The notes under the pieces: generated by a model
The model's database searches: none
What the model was told of the DNA's origin: nothing
Seen by the model: only the letters and a program-made list of their open reading frames with translations
Made by a program: the position numbers and the translations under genes
DNA from: an uncultured Lachnospiraceae bacterium
Lineage (GTDB): Bacteria; Bacillota; Clostridia; Lachnospirales; Lachnospiraceae
Assembly (NCBI GenBank): GCA_947164605.1
Contig: CAMUXE010000016.1
Span: 1 to 53,391 of the forward strand
DNA: 53,391 bases
Direction of reading: 5' to 3'
Shown: piece after piece, positions 24,186 to 32,019 of the stretch
Layout of the letters: every line of letters begins with the position of its first letter
Position numbering within the stretch: position 1 is the first letter of the stretch

Positions 24186-24746
24186 ATGAATTTATATATT
24201 AATGCATGTCCCAGAGAGGATTCCAGGACTGATCGCTTGGCAAGAAAGGTTTTGGAAAAATTTGAATCTTATGATGAGATTTACCTGCCAGAGCTTAATT
24301 TGCAGCCCTTGAGCAGGGAGAGACTTGATTACAGAACAAAGTTGATTGAGGCTGGAAATTACGAGGACCCAATATTTGATTTTGCTAAGCAGTTTGCAAG
24401 CGCGGACAATATATTGATTGCCGCTCCATACTGGGATTTATCTTTTCCTTCTTGCTTGAAGCTCTATATTGAGAATATTTACGTGACTGGCCTAGTGTCA
24501 AGATTTAGTCAGGAGGGCAGACCAGTTGGCCTCTGCAAGGCTGAGAATCTATATTATGTGACAAGCGCAGGTGGCCCTTATGATAGCAGGTTTAGTTATG
24601 ATTATATCGAGGCTCTTGCCAAAAATGCTTTTGGCATAGGCCACACAGAGCTGATTAAGGCGGAAATGCTTGATGTGGACGGATTTGATGTCGAAGAGAT
24701 TCTAAGAGAGGCTTGGGAGAAGTATAAAGTCCAAGATAAAAGCTAA
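24186..24746 (+). CDS. NAD(P)H-dependent flavodoxin-fold oxidoreductase
   Basis: The 186-residue protein belongs to the flavodoxin-like NQO/azoreductase family. These enzymes use FMN and NAD(P)H to reduce quinones or azo compounds. The N-terminal phosphate-binding segment N-A-C-P-R-E-D-S-R-T-D-R-L and the flavin-contact segments A-A-P-Y-W-D-L-S-F-P-S and Y-Y-V-T-S-A-G-G-P-Y-D are typical. I chose the ATG at 24186 because AGGAGG lies 6 bases upstream; the longer frame to 24108 lacks a site. It is followed by a strong bidirectional terminator. Confidence 0.85.
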   Translation: MNLYINACPREDSRTDRLARKVLEKFESYDEIYLPELNLQPLSRERLDYRTKLIEAGNYEDPIFDFAKQFASADNILIAAPYWDLSFPSCLKLYIENIYVTGLVSRFSQEGRPVGLCKAENLYYVTSAGGPYDSRFSYDYIEALAKNAFGIGHTELIKAEMLDVDGFDVEEILREAWEKYKVQDKS

Positions 24747-24783
24747 ATTAAAGGAAATCTTGGATTTCATTAAAAAATGCATA

Positions 24784-24828
24784 AAAAAGCCAAGATAATT
24801 TCATGATTTGAAATTATCTTGGCTTTTT
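24784..24828. terminator. Strong bidirectional terminator
   Basis: A nearly perfect 20-bp stem (AAAAAGCCAAGATAATTTCA / TGAAATTATCTTGGCTTTTT) with a 5-base loop lies between the convergent flavoprotein and carB genes. A and T tracts flank it. Confidence 0.9.
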
Positions 24829-24877
24829 GCATTTATATCAGCTTCTGGCTGGCTTTTTGCATTTATATCAGCTTCTG
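24821..24877. repeat. 30-bp tandem duplication at the terminator edge
   Basis: The 27-base sequence from GGCTTTTTGC to CAGCTTCTG occurs at 24821-24847 and again, unchanged, at 24851-24877, a period of 30 bases. The first copy begins inside the terminator's 3' arm. Confidence 0.85.
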
Positions 24878-24886
24878 CCAACTAAA

Positions 24887-27800
24887 TTACTTAATTAAGC
24901 TATGCCACTCCTGGATTGACTTTACATCCTCATCACCATTCTTTAAGACATAGTTGATGCCTGCTGCTGCAGACTTAGCTGCTGCCATGGTTGTGATATA
25001 TGGGATGCGGTTCTTGATAGCATTCTTTCTAAGGTAGCTATCGTCGTGGATAGAAGCCTTGCCAACAGGGGAGTTGACGATGAGCTGAATCTTACCATTG
25101 GTCATAAGATCAACGATGTTTGGACGACCTTCATAAACTTTGTTAACCTTTTCTGCCTCAATACCAGCTTCTTTGATGAGCTCGAAAGTCTTGCCAGTAG
25201 CAAGAATATTGAAATTAGCATCTTTAAAGAGCTTAGCTACATCAACAACTTCAGCCTTATCTCTGTCATTAACTGAGATGAGAACTGTGCCCTCAAGTGG
25301 AAGTTCAGCCTTAGCGCCTTCCTCAGCCTTGACGTATGCTTCACCAACAGTTGGAGCAAGTCCGAGAACTTCTCCGGTTGAACGCATCTCTGGTCCGAGA
25401 ACTGGATCAACTTCTGGGAACATGTTGAAAGGCATTACAGCTTCCTTGACACCATAGTAAGGAATGAGTCTCTCTTTTGCATTGAGCTCAGCTACTGGTG
25501 ATGGACGGCCTGTAAGGGTAGAAGTAATGATATCTGTAGCAAGTGGTACCATGCTGATTCCACAAACTTTAGATACAAGAGGAACTGTACGAGAAGCTCT
25601 TGGGTTAGCCTCAATTACATATACCTTGCCATCTTCGATAGCATACTGCATATTCATAAGACCTACAACATGCATTTCTTCAGCAATCTTTCTTGTATAC
25701 TCTTTAATTGTCTTTAAGTTTTCTTCAGGTATGTGCTTTGAAGGAATGATACAAGCAGAGTCACCTGAGTGGATACCTGCAAGTTCAATGTGCTCCATAA
25801 CAGCTGGTACATAAGCCTGTGTGCCATCAGCGATAGCATCTGCCTCGCACTCCATAGCGTGGTGGAGAAAACGATCGATGAGGATAGGTCTGTCAGGTGT
25901 TACGCCTATAGCAGCCTTCATATAGCCTGTGAGATCGTCATCATCGTAAACAACTTCCATTCCTCTTCCGCCAAGAACGAATGAAGGACGAACCATAACT
26001 GGGTAACCAATCTTGTGAGCTGTCTCAAGAGCTTCCTCAACAGTAGTTGCCATACCAGCCTCTGGCATAGGAATTTCGAGCTTTTTCATCATCTTGCGGA
26101 AGAGGTCTCTATCCTCTGCGAGGTCGATAACTTCTGGAGGTGTACCAAGAATGTTAACACCATTGGCCTTGAGGGATGCTGCAAGGTTGAGAGGTGTCTG
26201 GCCACCGAACTGAGCGATAACTCCGACTGGATTCTCTTTCTTATAAATTGAAAGTACATCTTCAAGTGTGAGAGGCTCAAAGTAGAGCTTATCTGATGTA
26301 TCGTAGTCAGTTGAAACTGTTTCTGGATTACAGTTGACAATGATTGTCTCAAAACCAAGTTCGTGGAGTGATTTAGCCGCATGTACGCAACAGTAGTCAA
26401 ATTCGATACCCTGACCGATTCTGTTAGGGCCACCGCCGAGAATCATAACCTTTGGCTTACCCTGGCTAACTGGGTTCTTATCTGGTGCATTGTATGTAGA
26501 GTAGAAATATTCGCTATTGTCAGTGCCTGAAACATGAACTCCGTCCCAAGTTTCATTTAAGCCGAGGCTTTCTCTCTTTGAACGAACTAAGTCCTCACTG
26601 ATGTTGAGAATCTTTGCTAAGTACTTATCTGAGAAGCCGTCCTTTTTAGCCTGGATAAGGGCTTTGTCTGAAGGAAGTTCGCCGGCGAAGTTTGAAAGAA
26701 GAGCTTCCTCTTCGTCTACTAATTCTTTCATCTGCTCGATAAAGTAGTGCTTTACAGAAGTGATCTCATGGATTTCATCTACACTTGCACCCTTTCTTAA
26801 AGCTTCGTACATCTGGAAATGTCTCTCAGATGATGGAGTCTTTAAGAGCTCTAAGAGGTCTTCGCGAGTGAGTTCATTGAAGTTCTTTACAAAACCTAAA
26901 CCAAAACGATCCTTTTCGAGAGAACGGATAGCCTTCTGAAGGGCTTCCTTGTAGTTCTTACCGATTGACATAACTTCACCAACGGCTCTCATCTGAGTTC
27001 CTAAGTGGTCCTCAACACCTTTGAATTTTTCAAAGGCCCAACGTGAGAATTTAACTACTACGAAATCACCTGTTGGCTTGTACTGATCAAGTGTTCCCCA
27101 TGTAGAATCTGTGAGATCCTTTAATGTGAGTCCGGTAGCAAGCTTTGCTGATACAAGAGCTATAGGGAAACCTGTTGCTTTAGAAGCAAGGGCAGAGGAA
27201 CGTGATGTACGAGGATTTATCTCGATAACAATGATTCTGCCATCCTTAGGGTTGCGGGCGAACTGTACATTGGTACCGCCGATAACTCCGATATGCTCAA
27301 CAATCTTGTAAGCCTGTCTCTGGAGTTCAGCCTGAACATCTTCAGGAATTGTAAGCATTGGTGCAGTACAGAAAGAGTCACCTGTGTGGACACCAACTGG
27401 ATCAACATTTTCGATAAAGCATACAGTAATCATGTTGTTGTCTTTATCTCTGACAACCTCGAGCTCAAGCTCTTCCCAGCCAAGAATAGATTCCTCAACA
27501 AGAACCTGGTGAATGAGGGAAGCCTGAATACCTCTTGCACATACTGTCTTTAATTCTTCTCTGTTATAAACGAGGCCACCGCCTGCGCCACCCATAGTGT
27601 AGGCTGGACGAAGAACAACTGGATAGCCTAATTCATCAGCTATAGAGAGAGCTTCATCAACTGAATATGCAACCTCGGATCTTGCCATTGCAACACCAAG
27701 CATATTCATAGTCTCTTTAAATTCAATTCGATCTTCACCACGCTCGATAGCATCTACCTGAACGCCGATAACCTTAACATTGTACTTGTCAAGAATTCCA

Positions 27801-28114
27801 GCTTTGTTGAGCTCTGAACAAAGGTTAAGTCCTGACTGACCACCAAGGTTAGGAAGAAGGGCATCTGGACGCTCCTTCTTAATAATCTGTTCCATACGAG
27901 CAACATTGAGTGGCTCAATGTATGTGATATCTGCCATTTCTGGATCTGTCATGATTGTAGCAGGATTTGAGTTTACTAATACAATCTCATATCCCAAGCT
28001 TCTAAGAGCTTTACATGCCTGAGTTCCAGAATAGTCAAACTCACAGGCCTGTCCGATGATGATTGGACCGGAGCCAATAATCAATATTTTGTGAATGTCG
28101 GTTCTCTGTGCCAT
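24887..28114 (-). CDS. carB: Carbamoyl-phosphate synthase large subunit
   Basis: The 1075-residue subunit makes carbamoyl phosphate from bicarbonate, ammonia and two ATP for pyrimidine and arginine synthesis. The two homologous halves are visible, each beginning with the G-Q-x-x-E-F-D-Y nucleotide loop (GQACEFDYSGTQ near residue 22, GQGIEFDYCCVH near 570). Each carries an ATP-grasp core with R-P-S/A-x-x-x-G-G-x-G. The last 140 residues form the methylglyoxal-synthase-like allosteric domain. Length is normal. AAAGGAG precedes the start. The glutaminase subunit gene carA, usually just upstream, is not adjacent, so it must lie elsewhere. Confidence 0.97.
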   Translation of the reverse strand: MAQRTDIHKILIIGSGPIIIGQACEFDYSGTQACKALRSLGYEIVLVNSNPATIMTDPEMADITYIEPLNVARMEQIIKKERPDALLPNLGGQSGLNLCSELNKAGILDKYNVKVIGVQVDAIERGEDRIEFKETMNMLGVAMARSEVAYSVDEALSIADELGYPVVLRPAYTMGGAGGGLVYNREELKTVCARGIQASLIHQVLVEESILGWEELELEVVRDKDNNMITVCFIENVDPVGVHTGDSFCTAPMLTIPEDVQAELQRQAYKIVEHIGVIGGTNVQFARNPKDGRIIVIEINPRTSRSSALASKATGFPIALVSAKLATGLTLKDLTDSTWGTLDQYKPTGDFVVVKFSRWAFEKFKGVEDHLGTQMRAVGEVMSIGKNYKEALQKAIRSLEKDRFGLGFVKNFNELTREDLLELLKTPSSERHFQMYEALRKGASVDEIHEITSVKHYFIEQMKELVDEEEALLSNFAGELPSDKALIQAKKDGFSDKYLAKILNISEDLVRSKRESLGLNETWDGVHVSGTDNSEYFYSTYNAPDKNPVSQGKPKVMILGGGPNRIGQGIEFDYCCVHAAKSLHELGFETIIVNCNPETVSTDYDTSDKLYFEPLTLEDVLSIYKKENPVGVIAQFGGQTPLNLAASLKANGVNILGTPPEVIDLAEDRDLFRKMMKKLEIPMPEAGMATTVEEALETAHKIGYPVMVRPSFVLGGRGMEVVYDDDDLTGYMKAAIGVTPDRPILIDRFLHHAMECEADAIADGTQAYVPAVMEHIELAGIHSGDSACIIPSKHIPEENLKTIKEYTRKIAEEMHVVGLMNMQYAIEDGKVYVIEANPRASRTVPLVSKVCGISMVPLATDIITSTLTGRPSPVAELNAKERLIPYYGVKEAVMPFNMFPEVDPVLGPEMRSTGEVLGLAPTVGEAYVKAEEGAKAELPLEGTVLISVNDRDKAEVVDVAKLFKDANFNILATGKTFELIKEAGIEAEKVNKVYEGRPNIVDLMTNGKIQLIVNSPVGKASIHDDSYLRKNAIKNRIPYITTMAAAKSAAAGINYVLKNGDEDVKSIQEWHSLIK

Positions 28115-28344
28115 ATTAATCTCCTTTTTATCGAAATTTTAAAAATTTCCGCTGTCAATGATTATACTATATTTACAAGCATTTTGGGAAATAAAAATCA
28201 TATTTTTAAAAGTTATTATTTCTGCTTATTTAAAGCTTAATTATAATGTTAATTTGACTGATATTAGGAAAAAAACAGGAGAATCAAAATTTGCCAGGCC
28301 TTAAAATATGATTATAAGTAAATAGTCTTAAAAGGAGGTTTCAA

Positions 28345-28830
28345 ATGGAAGATTATACTTCAGTAATCAAGGAACTTGAAGGACTTGAAAAAGAACTAGT
28401 TTTTAAACATTTTGATTCAGAGGATGCACTCAAAATAGGTATGGAGCTTATCGAAGAGGCTAAGAGAAGAAATAATAAGATTTGTCTGGACATTCAGATA
28501 GGAGGCAGAAGGTTATTTCACTACTCAAGCAACGGCAATGCCATGAGCAACGACATTATGATTGAGAGAAAGAAAAACACTGCCATGCACACTGGCCACA
28601 GCTCACTTTGGGCTCATTACACCTTGAAGAAAATGGGACTTTCAATAGATCAAAAGTGGCATCTTGATCCGTCACAGTATGCCGAGGTGGGTGGAGCTTT
28701 TCCTATAAGACTAGAAGGCTGCCCTACAGCCATAGGAACTATAACAGTCTCTGGCTTTGATCACACTATTGATCATGGAATCATAATTGATGTCTTAAGG
28801 AAAATGAGTAAGGAAGGCAAGTTGGACTGA
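28345..28830 (+). CDS. UPF0303 / heme-degrading-domain family protein
   Basis: The 161-residue protein matches the UPF0303 family, a HbpS/GlcG-like fold sometimes labelled heme-degrading domain. Typical are the D-I-Q-I-G-G-R-R-L-F-H-Y segment, the R-K-K-N-T-A stretch around residue 73, and the G-G-x-F-P-I-R-L ... G-T-I-T-V-S-G core followed by D-H. The biochemical role of the family is poorly known. AAAGGAGG precedes the ATG. It stands 60 bases ahead of a MATE exporter and may share its transcript. Confidence 0.8.
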   Translation: MEDYTSVIKELEGLEKELVFKHFDSEDALKIGMELIEEAKRRNNKICLDIQIGGRRLFHYSSNGNAMSNDIMIERKKNTAMHTGHSSLWAHYTLKKMGLSIDQKWHLDPSQYAEVGGAFPIRLEGCPTAIGTITVSGFDHTIDHGIIIDVLRKMSKEGKLD

Positions 28831-28893
28831 TACATGTCTTAAGAATGTGTTATAATCTTCACAGAGTGATTATATTCTTCTTTGGAGATAATT

Positions 28894-30264
28894 ATGAAAC
28901 AGATAGATTTTTCAAGGGGGAATGTAGGCATTTGCATTGCAAAGTCTGCAATTCCACTTTTTGTGGCTCAGCTAATAAACCTTTTGTACAATGTGGTAGA
29001 CAGGATTTATATAGCAAGAATACCTGATGTGGGAACTCAGTCCATGGGCGCAATTGGCCTATGCTTTCCCCTGATAATTTTGATTTTGGCTTTCACCAAC
29101 CTCTATGCAGGCGGCGGAGCTCCTATATTCTCAATCGAGAGAGGAAGAGGGGATAAGGATAAAGCGTCAGATTATATAAATATAGTGTTCACCCTGGAAG
29201 TTATGACAGGTCTGCTTTTGACTCTTATTCTTTTTCTTTTCTCCAAAAAACTGTTGATACTTTTTGGAGCTTCTGACACTTCCCTGCAATATGCCCTGGC
29301 TTATTTTAGGATTTACATAATAGGAACAGTCTTTAGCATGTTGGCAATCGGCCTGAATCCCTTTATCAATGCAGAGGGCTTCCCTGTGATTGGAATGGTC
29401 ACGGTTGCTATAGGTGCAGTCTTAAATCTTATTCTTGACCCAATCTTTATATTTTCCTTGGGTTTAGAAATTAGAGGGGCTGCCTTTGCTACCTTGATAT
29501 CCCAAGTGGTGTCAGCGATATTTGTCATAAGTTTTTTGAAGAGCAAAAGGTCAGAATATGGGATAAAAATCCTGTCTTTTAGAAGACTGCTGGCTTTAAA
29601 AAAAGAAATATTAAATGTGCTTGGCCTAGGCATGACCTCTTTTATCATGCAGGTGACAAACAGCTTGGTTCAGATTGCCTGCAATAGTGTACTAGGCAAA
29701 ACTGGCGGAGACATCTATATATCAATCATGGCCCTTGTGTCATCAATTCGTCAAATGCTTGAAGTACCGCTTCTTGCTCTGGTTGAGGGCTCATCTCCAG
29801 TTATTAGCTTCAATTACGGGGCTGGAGATTACAGGAGAGTAAAAAAGGCAGGAGCCTACATGTTCCTTTTTGAGATTGTATATGCCCTTCTCATATGGGG
29901 AGCAATTATTGTATTTCCTCATTTCTTTATTGCAATTTTCAGTGATGACGCCAGTCTGCTTGAAAAGACCCAGGCAGCAGTTAAGATTTATTTCTCAACA
30001 TTTGTCTTTATGACTTTTCAATATACAGGACAGACTATGTTTAAATCTCTCAATATGAAGAGGCAGGCCATATTCTTTTCCCTTTTGAGAAAGGTTGTGA
30101 TTGTGATCCCACTCACATATATTTTGCCTTATAGCTTTGGCTTTGGCACAGATGGGGTCTTTATGGCAGAACCGGTCTCTAATGTCTTGGGAGGCTTGGC
30201 TAGTTTTTTGACAATGCTTTTTGTTACACGCAAATTATTAAGAAAAAAAGATGTAGAGCTTTAA
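28894..30264 (+). CDS. MATE family multidrug exporter
   Basis: The 456-residue protein has about 12 membrane helices and the MATE pattern. Helix 1 contains V-D-R-I-Y-I-A-R, then the G-L-C-F-P-L-I-I-L region, G-G-G-A-P near residue 75, and the middle P-I-F-I-F-S-L-G-L-E-I-R-G-A-A-F-A-T-L-I-S-Q-V motif common in clostridial MATE proteins. GGAG lies 6 bases before the ATG at 28894; the TTG 12 bases earlier is part of that site. It is only distantly similar to the MATE at 22618. Substrate unknown. Confidence 0.92.
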   Translation: MKQIDFSRGNVGICIAKSAIPLFVAQLINLLYNVVDRIYIARIPDVGTQSMGAIGLCFPLIILILAFTNLYAGGGAPIFSIERGRGDKDKASDYINIVFTLEVMTGLLLTLILFLFSKKLLILFGASDTSLQYALAYFRIYIIGTVFSMLAIGLNPFINAEGFPVIGMVTVAIGAVLNLILDPIFIFSLGLEIRGAAFATLISQVVSAIFVISFLKSKRSEYGIKILSFRRLLALKKEILNVLGLGMTSFIMQVTNSLVQIACNSVLGKTGGDIYISIMALVSSIRQMLEVPLLALVEGSSPVISFNYGAGDYRRVKKAGAYMFLFEIVYALLIWGAIIVFPHFFIAIFSDDASLLEKTQAAVKIYFSTFVFMTFQYTGQTMFKSLNMKRQAIFFSLLRKVVIVIPLTYILPYSFGFGTDGVFMAEPVSNVLGGLASFLTMLFVTRKLLRKKDVEL

Positions 30265-30303
30265 AATTTACGATTCTTTATGATTTAAAATGCGTGAACT
30301 TGA

Positions 30304-30332
30304 TTGAAAATAGCTAAATAATTTGATATAAT
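30304..30332 (+). promoter_or_regulatory. Sigma-A promoter of cheV
   Basis: TTGAAA (30304-30309) and a perfect TATAAT (30327-30332) are spaced by exactly 17 bp, about 30 bases ahead of the cheV start. Confidence 0.7.
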
Positions 30333-30371
30333 CTAGGCATAATTTGAACGTGATCATGGAGGAATCAAAAT

Positions 30372-31271
30372 ATGGAAACAAATATATTAATGGAAAGTGG
30401 AACTAATGAACTTGAAGTACTTGAATTTACTATAGGTTCTAATCATTATGGCATCAATGTAGCTAAGATTAAGGAGATAGTTCCATATAATAAGGTGACA
30501 CCAGTACCTAACGCACATCCTTGTGTAGAAGGTATTTTTATGCCAAGAGATTTGATGATAACAGTTGTTGATTTGGCCAAGGTTATCAAGGCACAGCCTT
30601 CGAATAATGTGACTTCAGACATGTTTATTATAACTAATTTCAATCAGCTCAATGTAGCATTTCACGTGCATTCTGTTGTTGGAATCCACAGAGTTTCTTG
30701 GGCTGACATTATTACACCTGATGCTACAATCAGCACAGCTGATAATGGCATAGCTACAGGTATCGTAAAGATTGACAATCAGTTGATTATCATCCTTGAT
30801 TTTGAGAGAATAGTTTCAGAAATTAGCCCTGAGACAGGACTCAAGGTATCTGATATTGATGCACTTGAGGGTAGAAGCAAGGTTGACTCGCATATTCTTA
30901 TTGCTGAGGATTCTGCCTTACTTATGGCTTTGATTACAGATTCATTAAAGAAGTCTGGATACACCAATGTTACTTCATGCGTCAATGGACAGATTGCTTG
31001 GGATTACCTGGAAGGCGTAAAGAAGGGTGAGAATCCTGACGACATAGCCTGTGTTATAACTGATATTGAAATGCCGCTCATGGATGGACACAGACTGACT
31101 AAATTGATAAAATCAGATAATGACTTGAAAGATATTCCAGTTATAATTTTCTCATCATTAATCAATGAACAGATGAGATTAAAGGGTGAGTCCCTCGGAG
31201 CTGATGCCCAGCTCTCAAAGCCTGAGATTGGCCAGCTTGTAACTGAGATAGATAAGTTCTTAAGAAAGTAA
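30372..31271 (+). CDS. cheV: Chemotaxis protein CheV (CheW + receiver)
   Basis: The 299-residue protein couples chemoreceptors to the CheA kinase and aids adaptation. An N-terminal CheW domain spans about residues 14-155. The receiver domain (about 174-298) has the acidic pair near I-A-E-D, the phospho-acceptor Asp231 in I-T-D-I-E-M-P-L-M-D-G and the S-S / K-P positions late in the domain. GGAGG lies ahead of the ATG. The next gene follows after 4 bases, so both are cotranscribed. No other chemotaxis gene lies in the window. Confidence 0.95.
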   Translation: METNILMESGTNELEVLEFTIGSNHYGINVAKIKEIVPYNKVTPVPNAHPCVEGIFMPRDLMITVVDLAKVIKAQPSNNVTSDMFIITNFNQLNVAFHVHSVVGIHRVSWADIITPDATISTADNGIATGIVKIDNQLIIILDFERIVSEISPETGLKVSDIDALEGRSKVDSHILIAEDSALLMALITDSLKKSGYTNVTSCVNGQIAWDYLEGVKKGENPDDIACVITDIEMPLMDGHRLTKLIKSDNDLKDIPVIIFSSLINEQMRLKGESLGADAQLSKPEIGQLVTEIDKFLRK

Positions 31272-31275
31272 AGAC

Positions 31276-31776
31276 ATGGATTTAAATTTATTAATTGATG
31301 ATGCAGATATGATTCTTATCGGATTAGGATCTGAATTCAAAAAAGAATGTGACCTTAAGTTTGAAAGTGAAAAAGACAGGCTTGCTTGCTTTGATTCGCT
31401 TGCAAAAAGGCTTGAGGGTAAGAATTATTTCTTTATCACATCGCTAGAGGAAGATATTGTAAAAGGCAGTAATATAAAAGAAACTAAGACTGTCAATCCG
31501 GTAATTACTGGGGAAGATAAGCAATTTACTTATTATAATAACTGGCTTGCAGCATCTCTTAATAAGAAATTGTTGATAATAGAGCTTGGTGAAGACTTTT
31601 TGAGACCTAACCTGATGAGATGGCCTTTTGAGAGAATTGTTATGATTAATCAAAAATCACATCTTGTGAGAGTTAGCAGTAAATTTGCCCAATTGCCAGA
31701 AGATATAGGAGACAGGGCTTTTTCGATTAGTCTTAGTCCACTTGATTATTTAGAAAATGAACTTATTTCCAAATAA
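31276..31776 (+). CDS. Sirtuin-fold (SIR2-like) protein lacking catalytic residues
   Basis: The 166-residue protein resembles a shortened sirtuin Rossmann fold. M-I-L-I-G-L-G-S takes the place of the G-A-G-x-S loop and Y-F-F-I-T-S-L-E-E that of the T-Q-N-x-D strand. The stretch N-K-K-L-L-I-I-E-L-G-E-D-F-L-R-P-N-L-M-R-W-P-F-E matches the NAD-side segment of sirtuin-type proteins. The catalytic His and zinc cysteines are absent, so it is probably not a deacylase and may only bind a nucleotide. It starts 4 bases after cheV, which ties it to chemotaxis or to the regulation of CheV. The fold assignment is by pattern and moderately sure. Confidence 0.6.
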   Translation: MDLNLLIDDADMILIGLGSEFKKECDLKFESEKDRLACFDSLAKRLEGKNYFFITSLEEDIVKGSNIKETKTVNPVITGEDKQFTYYNNWLAASLNKKLLIIELGEDFLRPNLMRWPFERIVMINQKSHLVRVSSKFAQLPEDIGDRAFSISLSPLDYLENELISK

Positions 31777-31783
31777 GCATGCC

Positions 31784-31820
31784 AAGTAGGAGACATTATG
31801 CCTCCTACTTCTTGCTTTTA
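31784..31820 (+). terminator. Weak terminator after the cheV unit
   Basis: AAGTAGGAG (31784-31792) pairs with CTCCTACTT (31802-31810), followed by a modest T-rich tail (CTTGCTTTT). Confidence 0.5.
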
Positions 31821-31846
31821 GGATAGATTTTAAGGATAATTGTTAA

Positions 31847-31963
31847 GACTAATAATAAAGCTTAATAATAAAGTCTAATAATAGAGACTAATAACAAAGA
31901 CTGATAATAGAGACCAATAATAAAGACCAAGAATAAAGACCAATAAAAAAGACGATTAATAAT
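31847..31963. repeat. 13-bp minisatellite, nine copies
   Basis: Nine head-to-tail units of 13 bases follow the pattern GAC-TAATAATAAA (variants GCTT.., GTCT.., GACC.., GACG..) without any phase break. The array fills most of the space ahead of the 752-residue gene. Every unit starts with G, most with GAC, and ends in an A-rich tract, so one face of the helix carries a periodic signal just over one turn apart. Confidence 0.85.
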
Positions 31964-32019
31964 TAGTTTCAGATAAGATATTGCAAATTGATTAGCTAAG
32001 CAGAATAAGAGGTAAGATT

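Noticed and set aside
28115-28344. Pyrimidine attenuator ahead of carB
   Set aside because: No anti-terminator/terminator pair or PyrR-type binding loop is visible in the short carB leader.
31847-31963. CRISPR-like periodic repeat
   Set aside because: Units of 13 bases follow each other directly without spacers and are too short; it is a minisatellite.
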